This document shows, one piece after another, positions 39,463 through 50,945 of a stretch of DNA of 64,000 nt. Positions within the stretch are counted from its first letter, which is position 1. The number at the start of each line of letters is the position of its first letter. The notes beneath the pieces were generated by a model, which saw nothing but the letters and a program-made list of their open reading frames with translations, was not told the origin of the DNA and did not search any database. The DNA comes from Mugil cephalus (taxonomy: Eukaryota > Chordata > Actinopteri > Mugiliformes > Mugilidae), in the NCBI RefSeq assembly GCF_022458985.1, contig NC_061774.1, positions 9,476,616 through 9,540,615 of the forward strand. The letters are read 5' to 3'. The position numbers and the translations under genes were made by a program.

Positions 39463-39496
<34 letters not shown>
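39463..39496. repeat. (TA)n microsatellite followed by T and A runs
   Basis: About 16 TA units are directly followed by a T run and an A run. Simple sequence repeat. Confidence 0.9.
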
Positions 39497-39497
<1 letters not shown>

Positions 39498-40602
39498 TTT
39501 AAAAAAAAAATCCAAATTTCTTACCTACATTTGCTAATTTTACTAATGAAATGTCAACACAAACTTGATAAACTCACATCATTTTATTCAGTGACTAGAT
39601 GATGAAGATGCTATGTTTTGACTGGCGTAAGGAGGAAGCGTGACTTTCCTTGGCCTCCAGGAGAAAATGCCGCTGTAACAGCACATTTAATTGCTGAAAT
39701 GGTAACGGTGTTGTAACGATGGATATGGTGTTAGTTAGATTACCTAACCAAAAAAAAAAAACATGTAAAAAAGTAGGAAATGTCCTAGAGCCTACACACA
39801 ACATTAATGGCCACCTCACTCCAAATGTTTCTGCACCCAGTTGCAGTTGAAAACACTTGTGTGTGTTGAAAGCGTGCAAAGATGTTAGCCAACCATGTAT
39901 GCATGTTGTACTCGTGTGAGGGAGGAAATAACTCTTGGTCAGCATGTTACTGTAGCCTGTATTCGTCATTTACAAGAGGAAGAATTAAGACTACCTAGGA
40001 AGACGTGACGTCTCCTGACTCATCCAGATCTGCTGGTAAACAGTGCGCTCTTTCATTCATTTTGACTTACTGTGTAAATGTTTATTTATTGTGATTCTTC
40101 CTGGAGCATTTCTGTGTTTTTGTCCTTTATTATGATTAGAAACAAGCAGTTGCTACTTGTTGATTGTCAATTTTCGTGGTAGAGAGTTTAGTAGTATTGA
40201 ATGGAACCTTTTGACTTTCTCCTTTGTTTGCTTTTATCTCTTCTATTTGTTTCCTCCATCTTTGATTCCTAATCTGAATTTAGATAAGGAGACAACAACC
40301 AGTAGCACAAGACACACTGCAAAGACTAGGATCTCAAACACTCATTAGTTGTCATCCTGCACAAAATGGATTTAAGAAATCATGTTTAGTCTGTGGGTCA
40401 AACTCAAGTTTTAAGGTTAGACCCTTGACCACACTCTGGCCTGTGCACTTTTATTTATTTATTTTCATCAGACATTTTTAAAGAATCACTTTCATAAAGT
40501 CATTTCATACAGACTGCCATGCAGCAAAGGCCCCAAAGCATAAACACGCGATCCGACACTACCCCGATGCAGGCTGACACCCTCTTCAGAGTCTGTGAAA
40601 CT

Positions 40603-40657
40603 CCTAATGTCTGTGTACAGAAAACCTGTGGGCAGGTTTTCTGTACACAGTTTTAGG
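40603..40657. repeat. Near-perfect hairpin (18-bp perfect arms, 4-nt loop)
   Basis: The left arm ctgtgtacagaaaacctg (40611-40628), loop tggg and right arm caggttttctgtacacag (40633-40650) are exact inverted repeats. Outside these, cctaa and ttagg pair again after a small 3/2-nt internal loop. No gene or transposon context explains it. Confidence 0.85.
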
Positions 40658-41586
40658 CTCCAAGCTAAGACTGACTGAAGTGACAATAACCCTCTTTCAA
40701 GATGAAAACATGACACAGCTAGTTTTACAGGCTTAGAAGTAATCCATGTGATGGGTAAACTGACCATCATGTGTGGAATCGGAGGAGTTCTCGTCTAATG
40801 CTACAAAATACAATATTTTAATGTGATCTGAAATCTGTAGCAGCCGTCTGTGTTCATGTGTCAATATGTCAACGTCGGTGTGTATAAGGCCATTGAAAAC
40901 CCTTAAAGTTTACACATTAAAATAAAAACTCTACATACATGGAGGGACTGAGCAGAATATTACCCTCCAATTAGTGTGAAAGTGGATTATACTACTGAAG
41001 CTATAGAAGTGTAGCAATATAGACTCAAGATGGACAGATGTGACTGAATGAATGACAGGAGGAGGTTGGAATAAAACCACACATATGGCTGACGGATAGC
41101 ATTCAAGTATGTAAATTTACAGGTAGGACAGTAAAATCTTTATCTCCTTATACATCGTTCAAGCTCGTGTGTCCTCATCTGAACTGAATACACAACAAGA
41201 ATTGATTAGACTCCCTCTTGCCATGTGATATCCACTACTGACCGCTGCAAGCAGCCTCTTTTGATTGACCCTCCGCTCTGACCCAGTTGCTACTTGTTGT
41301 AAGGGCTCATTCAGTCCACTCTTGTCTTGGTGAAAGGGGCGTTTGTTTCTTTATCAGAAATCTTCCCACTGAATTAGTTGTTTTCCGAGCGCGGGAGTCT
41401 CCATCTTCATTTCGACTTTATTCAGTATGGACACGAAAACACATGAAACATAAGAAAATTATCTGAATGTTTACAACTTTTGTAAAGAGGCTTTAAATTA
41501 TCGTTCAGTTTACAGGACCAGTGTACAGTGTTGAGGCATTTTGTCACAGTGGGGATGAATGTACACACATATAGTACTTGAGACAG

Positions 41587-42004
41587 CACTCACTTGCCAA
41601 TTGAATGTATTCTAACAATCCTGCACTAATTTTTTGCCTCATGAAGTTTACGATATTCAACATTGGTTCAGAATAACTGGGAGAGATGTTTTCATTTTGG
41701 AGGCTATGGTTTGTATTGCATTGTGTTGTTATGTTGTATTAGCTCGTGTTTCTATTATTTTGACAACCCCAGTTTAGTCGGTAGTTAAATAACAATTTGA
41801 TTTAATCCAGTTTAACAGCGCCACAAATTACACCCTCCAAAATTATTACAGTTTAATTATCATCACTCTTACACCATTTAGATGTAAACTGAACATTATG
41901 TCCGTGAAGACTTTTATCCGGGTCATGGTCTCTCAGACAAAGACAAAAGCTGGACTCATCCAATGATCATTCGTTTCGTGTACCTAATGAACTGACGAGT
42001 GTAT
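41587..42004 (+). repeat. MITE-like repeat with terminal inverted repeats (copy E)
   Basis: Left end 'cactcacttgccaattgaat' and right end 'gtacctaatgaactgacgag' then 'tgta' are approximate inverted repeats. Internal blocks 'tgttttcattttggaggcta' and 'ccagtttaacagcgccacaa' match copy C in order and spacing. There is no coding capacity. Confidence 0.65.
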
Positions 42005-44331
42005 ACATTCAAGGTACTGTCGTCTCAGCTTCAGTACTTTAAATTTCTGAGCATGATGCTCTACAATTACCATGATGTATTAAAGAACTAGTCTTGAAGG
42101 TGAATAAAGGTGAATAAAGCTGGAGAAGACACTTTAGTTTGGAAAATTCTATTAGGGTCTATAATACGCTCTATTAGATTCACATGCAGTCGGTACAAAC
42201 ATCATGTGAATCATATTGTATCATCAGACTGACGCAGACCAAATCAGATAACTGCATCTGAACGGAATAAAGTTATGTTTTTCAAAACATCTGCAGCAAG
42301 GAGGTTTTTCAGTTTGACTCTGAACACAGTCCTCTATGTAAACAGCTTTTTTATAAAGAGATGTCAGATCGGGTTTAATAACTCTCTGATGAGACTCATA
42401 AGAGAACAGATTGGCATTTGATTAAGATGTTTTCGAGTGCTTTCACTCTGTTATGTTGTTGACATTTCCTTGGTTTGGTTATATGTTAAAATGAACCCAT
42501 ATACTTAATTAAACTGCGGCGGTGAAACCATAGCAGTTTAACCACACAACGATAAAATGTTTCTTTCTAACTTGTCAGCTGTGACACATTATACCAAATA
42601 AAGGAACTGAAGATAGGCATCTGTCCCAACAGGTTTCCTATCACAGAGAGTCTTCTTTCCACTGAAATTCATCAAGAAACAAACAGTACAGACTTTTCTC
42701 AGTCTTTTGGCATTTGAAACCAGTTTGATATTTAAAATCAGACTAAATGAAATGCCATCTTAACCTCACAAAACCTGGCCAATGAACTCTTAGTACCGTA
42801 ACTAAATGTGGGTGAAACAGGTTTTTACCAGTCACGTGGACAAGTTTTATCAGATAAAATAAAAAAAGCTTGTTGGTAATAAAATAAACGTTATCATTAA
42901 TGCGGTCTCTGAGCAGAGTGGACAAACAGCGTTTCCTGTTGTTACTCTTAACACTGTTCAGAGGCTGAAGAGTCAAAGAGACTACGTGCTGCTTTTCACC
43001 AACCGTTTCCTGTGAAACAAAACCTGCTCTGGTGAAGAAACTCAAAGAAATGAGGAATCTGTGGCGCCCGGCCAACATCATCCCTCTGTGAATCCGAGGG
43101 GCTGACTTTCTGAATCACCATTTCAAGGACTTTAAAACTGAGGAAAGTATAAAATAGTTTAAAGGATTATAAAAGGAGTTTGCATACTCTTGCCCCGCGG
43201 CTGTAAAGCTACAGCACATACCGTTTATGTCTCTTCTCTGCGGTTTAGAGGATTTATGACAACCTCTCCTACACTGATCACAAGAGCAGATGGTGGTGCC
43301 TAATAAAAATGAAAACAAAAAGAAGAAGTTTGAGGAATAGCAGCTAAGACTGAAAATGAGCCAATGCCACTTCATAATCTTGGTGTACATGTGGTTTAAA
43401 ACGACCCAATGTCAGCTTCTGTTCTGGGGAGGGTGGAGAGCTGCGCTTGGGCTGGAAGGACAAATGATAATGAGCCCACAAGGTTACAGATTTAAACATC
43501 ATCTCGCCCTTGTGGTACATATTGGAACAACTCCCCTCTCTGTTCCTTCACTGACGCTAGAAATATGCACTTTTTTACACCAAAACATCTTTTTGTGACA
43601 TTTTCTATCCAGCAAGTGTTGTAGAGTTTCTTTTTTTCATTTATATGTCCTCCAGCTTGTGGTCAGACTATAGAGCTGGGTTTGCACAGACACAGAAATT
43701 TGTGCCAGGGACTGTAAATAAATCATATATGCCACAAATACAGACCACACCTCAAAATAAATAAGATGCTGAAATGTCTACTGTCTGGAGCGATGCGTCA
43801 AAATGCCCATCCGAGATAACCTTACAGCTATTCATAGTGACGGCTCTCAATTTCCCATCGGGCCACAGAGACTAAAAGTGGCACATCTGCATGAAATGGA
43901 TGCAGTTAAGATGTGTCGCCTAAAATTAGGAGTCAGCATTGAGGCCGACCTTTCTAACCGTCCCTGGATTTATAAATCTGCTCTCGTTGTCAACACTTGT
44001 CCACTATCTACAGCTCAGTCGCCTACTTTCAAATGACGCTCATAGATAAATGCTTTAAAAAGAAGTTTGGTCTTTGTCAGACAATGTAAGTAATCAGGAT
44101 ATTTTGGGGTGTGCTGAGGGTGATGCTTTTAGCTTTTATGACACTTTATAGATTAATAAATGTGACTCAAACCCATCAAGGCTGGTAAAGACTTGATACT
44201 CAAATAATTCAAAACGTACAGTAGGTTTACAAGAATTATTATTGCATATAAAAATAAAAAACATTCAACAGCATCAATAGTGTGGAATCTTTCTCTGAAA
44301 GAGGAATTAAGCAGAACGTAGAGTTAAAGTT

Positions 44332-47300
44332 TCACTGGAAGCCGAGAGCTCTGTCTAGAAAGTTTGCAAACTTCTTCGGCTGTCCAGGCTCAAAGGGCAG
44401 GAGGACGGACAGGTCCATGGTCCTCAGAGTTTCCGTCAGGGTGCTGAAACGATCACCAAGAGAAGAAACAGAAAAGTCTCTTACTGTATCCTCGCTGGAC
44501 AATCTCACATGAATAAAACTGCACAAGATCTTTGAGGAACACATACCTGCATGTGCAGTACAACAAGTGTCCGTCCCTGTGCAGCTGTCTGGCCAGCTCC
44601 AGTTGGTGGTTGTCCATCAGCTTGTCATTGACTACAACCAGCAGAGGTTTGCCTGCACCCAGAGTCTCCAAACAACTTCCTGCCCCTGTGGAGAAAAACA
44701 TAACCCTCAATTATACAATAATTACAACTTATTTTTTTTATAAAGATTCAAAACAAGCTGAAAACTGATAAATCTTAGACATTCATTCATGTTTTTTGTT
44801 TCTTTCAATGTCATTTTATTCTGTTCTCTTCAACACTGTTAATTCTACTTTGGTTTGTTTTTACTTCATTAGATCACATGTTAATCATCCATTCATAATC
44901 CATGTGGAACCACTAACACCAACACCGGTCCATTAAGGATCCCAGGAGGCCTCTACAGTCAGCCAACATGTGGAGTACGCAGAACTGGACCTGGACTTAA
45001 CTCAACTTAAATGGAGAAGAGAGATCATTAATGTTACTAACTGCACCTGTGCTTTACCTGCTTTGGCTTGTTACAAAGTCTCCTGGGGACAAAAATGTCC
45101 ACTGAGACAAGAAAACAGGAAAAGGAGGACCACACACTACTTCAAAGCCACAGCAGCGACTCTACGGCTGATTACTGATCTGATTAGTTTATCAAAAGAA
45201 AATGAATCATCATGAATCATTTTAGGGGAAGTCATTAACCTCAATTGTTTGAATTGGATGTTTTCTGATCTTATTTTGCATAATAGGAATCAGAATATCT
45301 TTGGGGGATTTTAAGTTGGTAAAAATAAATATGAGGACGATATTTTCAGTCTTTAAAGACATTGTAGAAAATAACCTAACTAACTAACACTGTAAGGGAC
45401 GTAAACACTAAGAGACGTGAACTTTAGACCAATACTGGATCATGTATATATGTAAATACAATTACATGATATTAACTGTTTGAATATGATCCCATGTTTT
45501 GGCCCGGGGCCTCTGGTGTCCCTGTGTTTTACCAGTCTGCTGCATCAATCATCTGGTTTTTGTTTGCACACTGCTGACAAACCTCTATTTGTTTTTCCTC
45601 TGAATTAAAAAATGGCAGTAATGCCTTCCAGGCAGACCATGAATATAAAATACTTAAAATAATGTTTATTAATCTGCACTCTGTTGAAAAATTCATAACA
45701 TGGACAAAGGACTGGCTCACGGAACAGCTTGACTTCAGTGTGATCGAATAATAATTAAAAAAAAGAGTTAATTTATGTGCATCATCTATTTACTCCTGGC
45801 GCTGTCAACACTGGCGGCATTATCTTAAGAAGAGTAGCAGCTTTTGATGTTACATATTCACTCACCTGCGTGGCTGATGACCAGGTCCGCCTGCCTGATG
45901 TCCTCTGCTATTGAGTCTTTGAATCGAAACGCCTCCAGTCTGAGCTGTGGACAGCTGTCAGCAGCTGGAACAAGAGATCCTCTTCCAACCTGAACCACCA
46001 AACGCTCATATCCACGTGCCTTTAAGGCCTGTGGGATGAAAAATTAACTTAGTATGAAAACAACCACAAAATATACAAAATCGTCAGTCACAGCTGCACT
46101 TAAATAATACGCTGACTCACTGACAACAACATGACCATTTTGGTTATTTATAGTATAAAAAACACTGATACACGATCAGGCACACAATTAATTGGAAAGT
46201 GACACAAGCATCATGATTTGGTTTCTGCATGACACCACATTAGATTTTAAATGAAATAACTGAGATGCAACTGAAGTGCAGGTTTAATTCAAGTGGTTAA
46301 ACAAAAACACCCGATGAAAAGTTTAGAAATTTCAATAATTCTTATAGAACGTCGCCTAATTTCAGAATTTCAAAAGTAACTGGACAAATTAACATTACCA
46401 TAAATAAAATGTTACAACAATAAGTATTGTTGTGAGTCCTTTGCAGACAATGACTGCCTGCAGCCTGGAACCCATGGACATCACCAAACGTTGTGTTTCC
46501 TCTTTTGTGATGCTTTGCCAGGCCTTTACTGCGGCTGTTTTTAGTTGTTGCTTGTTTGTGGGTCATTCTGCCTTAAGTTTTGTCTTGAGGAAGTGAAATG
46601 CAGCTCGACTGGCCTGAGATCTGGTGAGTCAGACATTACAGAATACTCCACTTCTTAACCTTAAAAAAACGGGGCTGCTTATGCTGCATGTTTTGGGTCA
46701 TTGTCCAAAGCACAGTCCAATAAACCCACAGAGCCCTGATCTCAACATCATGGAGTGTGTCTGGGATTACATGAAGAGACAGAAGGAAATGAGTAAGTCC
46801 ACATCCACGGAAGATCAGTGGTTAGTTCTCCAAGATGTTTGTAATAACCTACCAGCCGAGTTCCTTCAAAAACTGTGTGCAAGTGGACCTATTAATAATA
46901 AACTATTAACACTTCCATTTTTGAAAGCATTCTTCATTTGCAGCTTTTTTTTCATACCTGCCTAAACGTTTTGGATAGTACTGCATGTCCTCATCCAGTT
47001 GCCTCTGTCTTCAGTCACGTCATCAATAAACACTAGTGGCCCAGTACCGTTGGAAGCCCTGCATGCCCATGCATCACACTGCCACCACCATGTTTAACAG
47101 AAGACAGGGTGTGCTTTGGATCATCAGCTGTTCCAAGCCTTCTACATATTTTCTTCTTCCCATCATTCTCGTACAGGTTGATCTTAGTTTCATTTGTCCA
47201 AAGAACGCTGTCCCAGAACTGGCCTGGTGTCTTCTTAAACTTTTTGACTAATTGTCTCATCTGGCCTTTCCATTTTTGAGGCTGATTAATGGTTTACACC

Positions 47301-48218
47301 TTATGTTGAACCCTCTGTATTTACTCTCACAAAGTCTTCTGTTTATTGTAGACTTAGATACTTAAACACCTACTTCCTGGACAGTGTTCTTCACTTGGGT
47401 GGATGTTTTGAAGGGTTTTTCTTCACCACGGAAAGAATCCTGTGATCATCCACCACTGTTGTCTTCTCAGAATGTATCAAACTGCTGCCAAAGTTTCAAC
47501 ACTCCTGACATACAATTTCTCTGATGGATTTTTTTCTTTCTTTTTCTAGTCCATTGTACTTCCATGAGATCTGCTTAGATTGCATGTTGTGGGTTCACAG
47601 CAACAGCCTCCAAATACAAATGTCACACCTGGAATGAGACTTATTACCTGCTTGATTGATGAAGGACTAACAAGGGAATAGTTTCTGTATAGTTTCATCA
47701 TGACCAACAGGCCCAGCAAACCAAACTCATTATTTCGCTTATCATGGCATCTCTCAGTGGGCTGGATATACAATCACTTGCCAATTTAAAATGTGTCCTA
47801 AAATAAAAGTCCTGCGTTAAATCATGGCTTTGACAATGTTCAGTTCATGTTGAACTGAATGGCCAATCTTCATGTTTGTATTGATCACACTGAAGTACAC
47901 CTCGGCATACATCAATACATTGTCAACAATGAAACAGAAAACAATATTTAAAAAAAAAAAAAGAAGAAGAATATAAAATTCTAGCAGGAACACACATTTA
48001 CATTACTGTACCATATACTGGGCACAAATAAATCACACATTTATTAATAAAACAGAAGGGTCACATTTTAATCATACTTTTTGCTAATTAAAGTGAATGA
48101 AGGGTGACAGGTGTGGCTAAGCTTTAGCTCTCCTCACCTGAGCCGCCTCGGAGCACGTGACGCTTTCGATCAGCTCGTCAAAGCTCGTGGTGCCGACGGT
48201 TACAAACACCGTCTTCAT
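44332..48218 (-). CDS. alg13: UDP-GlcNAc transferase subunit ALG13, short form, complete
   Basis: Four exons join in frame: 48138-48218, 45866-46028, 44547-44685 and 44332-44443, all with GT-AG borders, giving 164 residues; the short human form has 165. Motifs are the N-terminal [69 protein letters not shown] and the tail [16 protein letters not shown]13 is the catalytic half of the ALG13-ALG14 enzyme on the cytosolic face of the ER, which adds the second GlcNAc to dolichol-PP-GlcNAc in N-glycan precursor synthesis. ALG14 supplies the membrane anchor, so the lack of a signal peptide or membrane segment here is expected. The HAGAGS loop (around residue 80) belongs to the UDP-sugar site of this family. 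No exons for the OTU and Tudor extension of long vertebrate ALG13 were seen downstream. Intron 1 hosts transposons. Confidence 0.94.
46330..47520 (-). mobile_element. Decayed Tc1-like transposon, interrupted by a second element
   Basis: The minus strand shows Tc1/mariner transposase pieces in order. At 47033-47260 lie [30 protein letters not shown] and [10 protein letters not shown]. Near 47.0 kb is VFIDDV. In 46340-46620, across frames, are [29 protein letters not shown] and LQAVIVCKG. Stops and frameshifts occur throughout, so it is dead. Between the last two parts lies an opposite-strand fragment (46625-46985). The whole lies in alg13 intron 1. The outer boundaries are approximate. Confidence 0.8.
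46625..46985 (+). mobile_element. Second Tc1-like fragment, nested and in opposite orientation
   Basis: A plus-strand frame carries the end of a DDE transposase: [20 protein letters not shown], with the third catalytic acid as Glu, then [19 protein letters not shown]. It is followed by a Tc1-type end (cctgcctaaacgttttggat, then agtactgcatg). The sequence type differs from the minus-strand element on either side. This supports a later insertion of a truncated element into the older one. Confidence 0.7.
47770..47850 (+). repeat. MITE-like repeat fragment (copy F)
   Basis: 'caatcacttgccaatttaaa' then 'agtcctgcgttaaatcatgg' resemble the left end of copies B and E. The rest of the element is missing. 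It lies in alg13 intron 1. Confidence 0.4.
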
Positions 48219-48370
48219 GTCCGCTCGGTGCCCGTCTTTTCAGCTCCACTGTCAAGTATTTTAATGTCTATGCTCACAGCTCATCACCAGCTCCATCCTG
48301 CAGCAGCAACAGCAGCAGCCGCAAACATGACGATTACTTCCGCGTTGTGCGTGATGACGTCATATTCGTC
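48219..48370 (-). promoter_or_regulatory. alg13: alg13 promoter with ETS-type and CRE-type motifs
   Basis: About 120-145 bp upstream of the alg13 ATG (48218, minus strand) lie an ETS core (CGGAAGT on the minus strand, 48336-48342) and a perfect palindromic CRE (TGACGTCA, 48355-48362). No TATA box is seen. This motif pair is common in housekeeping promoters, which fits an N-glycosylation enzyme. A further TGACGTC occurs near 48.49 kb. Function is inferred. Confidence 0.5.
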
Positions 48371-50138
48371 ATGTTTCTTTGTTTTTTTCTAATGTATCAT
48401 GTCGCCACCTGAAGTTTCGGAGGGATTACTGTAGCCTAGGGTGAGCGACAATGGAAAAATACACGTTTCACTGCTTCTATGGCGATGACGTCGCTCTTGG
48501 CTTAATGGTGCTCTGAAATCTTGCAGATTAAAATTAGTGTTAACCGTAGATGACGGTAAACAGGCGTCAACAGGCAGGTTTTCTACACCTTAAAATAGTT
48601 TGCGCCATTCTCGTCTAATAGAGGTGTTGTTCCCTATGAAATGGTGTGTGATGGAGCTCTCAGACCAAAATATCAGGCTGAAATGTATTTCACCTTTAAG
48701 ACTGCGGTCACATAACCTATATCGTAATATTTCAGTTCCGTTTTTTACATCTCTGTCTGTGATATTATCAATCTTACTACTATGTGTCATGTCTGTGTCA
48801 TCAGACGACCCCCCCAGAGTACAAGCAGTTAGAGAAAACTAATAAAAGCAGAGCCTGAAACTCCCATAACTAGCACTATGACAATGGAAGCAAGAAAATA
48901 GACCTTGACAGAAACAACGCGAATAGACCACTGATTCAATGTGCTCATAAAGTTACTGTTATAAAAACAAACAAGTAAGTACACATCCTGTCCATAGTTC
49001 TTCATTTGGACACCTGGGACTCAACATCTGTCTCCTGTGAATGAGTCCAAGTTTATGCTGAGTATCTGCCCTTATTCTGAACCCAGGCTCTTCACTGAGA
49101 GGGAACAAATGGTCCTGTCCTTTTCATTTGTGCCACACAAGCATGTTCCTGCAACATGGAGCATAACAGTGAGGGCAGCATGACATGTAAAGACCTTCCT
49201 GTACCTGGGGCCTGTAGGCGTACAGAAACAGACCTGATGATGGCGCTCTGCAGAGGAATCAGGGCACGGGACACCGACCGCAGGTCTGGTCAAACTGGTA
49301 AAACTCTTCAGACAGAGGCAAGCTGCAGTGCCTACACGTAAATGTTGTTTCAGTGATTGTTCAGTTTGGAAATCGGCCATGACCTCTTTCATCAAAGATG
49401 TTATTGTTTTTCCCATACACAAAAAATACCACTTCTTCTCAGCACTTTCTTTTTGTATTGTCAGGCCTTGGCACTGTTGTCCTCCTGTTGGAAAATTATG
49501 ATCTGAACTTTACATTCATATTATTTCTTTTAAACTTTAAAAACAGTAATCATTACTTTCTAAAATTGACCAGACATTGACTGAAGCCATGCTGCTCCAT
49601 AATGACCAATTTAATCTTAATAGTGTAGTTCATACTAGGATATAGTTCTTACCCTCTTAGACCCAAGGGAGCTGAAGATCACTTAAAAAGACAAAACAAA
49701 TAGGGAACAGCACCAAAACTATCAGGTCCATATGTTAGACGATGGTATCTATGGATAGGTAAGACTCCAGAGAATTACCAATGTTAGTACCATAGTGGCT
49801 GTTGCTATGCTGGAATAATCTGTGATAACCTGAAGGAGAAATTTACATCCTCACCAAACATTTCTTCTAGATGAAACAGTGCAAAACACTCTGTTGGCAA
49901 TGATATCATTCTATAAGTGTACTAAGAGTTTATAGAGATACCATTACAGTTTCTGTAAAGATTGTACCTGCCATACTCTCTATTTGGATAGCCAGAAGAT
50001 GAATGATGAAGACAGTAGATTGAGGACGTTAGTTTGTAATAGCAGTAGTATTTGTACACTAATATAGCGATACTGATATTTTTCTTCCACAGCTCTTTTT
50101 GAACTTATTTTAAATCCCTAAACTTCAAGAAAAACGAA

Positions 50139-50215
50139 TTATTCATTTGGTGTTGGCTTCTCCGGCTTGATTTTCAGTTTCTTGCGAAGCCGACAGACGT
50201 GAATGCAGCAGAAAC
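50139..50215 (-). CDS. Weak candidate C-terminal exon, unknown gene
   Basis: On the minus strand, an acceptor-like stretch (ctctgaatatcttgtccag) ends at 50216. The downstream frame then encodes a basic tail (FCCIHVC, then RLRKKLKIKPEKPTPNE) before TAA at 50141-50139. Cys residues followed by a Lys/Arg stretch look like a membrane-proximal cytoplasmic tail. Two other frames are also open here, and no upstream exon was found. I do not recognise a family; it could be chance. Confidence 0.2.
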
Positions 50216-50945
50216 CTGGACAAGATATTCAGAGGGAGTTTGTCTCCATCCAGGAGCTGCAGTGGCCCTGTGGATTCGGAGACGCCACGGTTGATGTCAG
50301 CTCGGTGCCACGAGCACCCGGCAGCTCCGTCTGACAGCAGCAGAGAGGTGAGAGGAAGAAAACCAAGTGCTCTGGTCTGTGGGGAAGTGTGAGAACGCAA
50401 AAACAACCCGCAGCGCGACCCAAAAGCATGAAAAAAAAAAAAAAAAAACACAGCAACAAGGAAGTGGAAACTGTGACAGCTGGTATTTTTAGACCGTGAA
50501 AACCTTTAGGACTTTGACTAGAAACATCAAAAAAGTCATTATGTTGAGCTGAGCTACATGTATTAGATTTACTGTCTAAAAAACTTGTTGTCCACTAAGA
50601 GCAAATTATACAGTTTGTAATAATTAGTTGTAAAGTCCCAGAAATGTGTCTACTGTTTTGTTGTCACTCACACCTGTCTGTGTAAAACTACAACTTAGAC
50701 GTAGTCTGAAAGTTACTGATTCCTCCTTTAGCTGAAGGCAACATGCCCTTTTTAAAACCTTAGTCAGTTTTTTTTTTAACACAGTTTCTTTACAAACTGT
50801 CGACAGAGAAAAAAAAAGTTTAAATGACTCACATTTAAACTGATGGGGTCTGTTTATAACTTTACAATGAATATAGTTTGGTACAAACACCCACACTGGG
50901 GACACATCCTGGGTGGGTCTCAGTTAAAGACTCCAAAAAAAACAC

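Larger units (their letters stand above)
38500..44331. other. Intergenic region between the sestrin and alg13
   Basis: AT-rich DNA upstream of the sestrin and downstream of alg13. Its 3'-most part, below 44332, is likely alg13 3' UTR. It holds two TA/GT microsatellites, a perfect hairpin at 40.6 kb, a MITE copy at 41.6-42.0 kb and one weak Cys-rich candidate exon (43222-43299, minus). No gene is recognised. Confidence 0.5.

Noticed and set aside
42743-43081. 112-codon minus-strand frame ending in a basic, aromatic-rich tail
   Set aside because: Considered as a last exon for the Cys-rich candidate at 43222-43299, but the reading phases do not join without a stop, and the sequence matches no family I know.
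43803-44036. 77-codon plus-strand frame downstream of alg13
   Set aside because: No recognisable motif, and it is antisense to the likely alg13 3' UTR.
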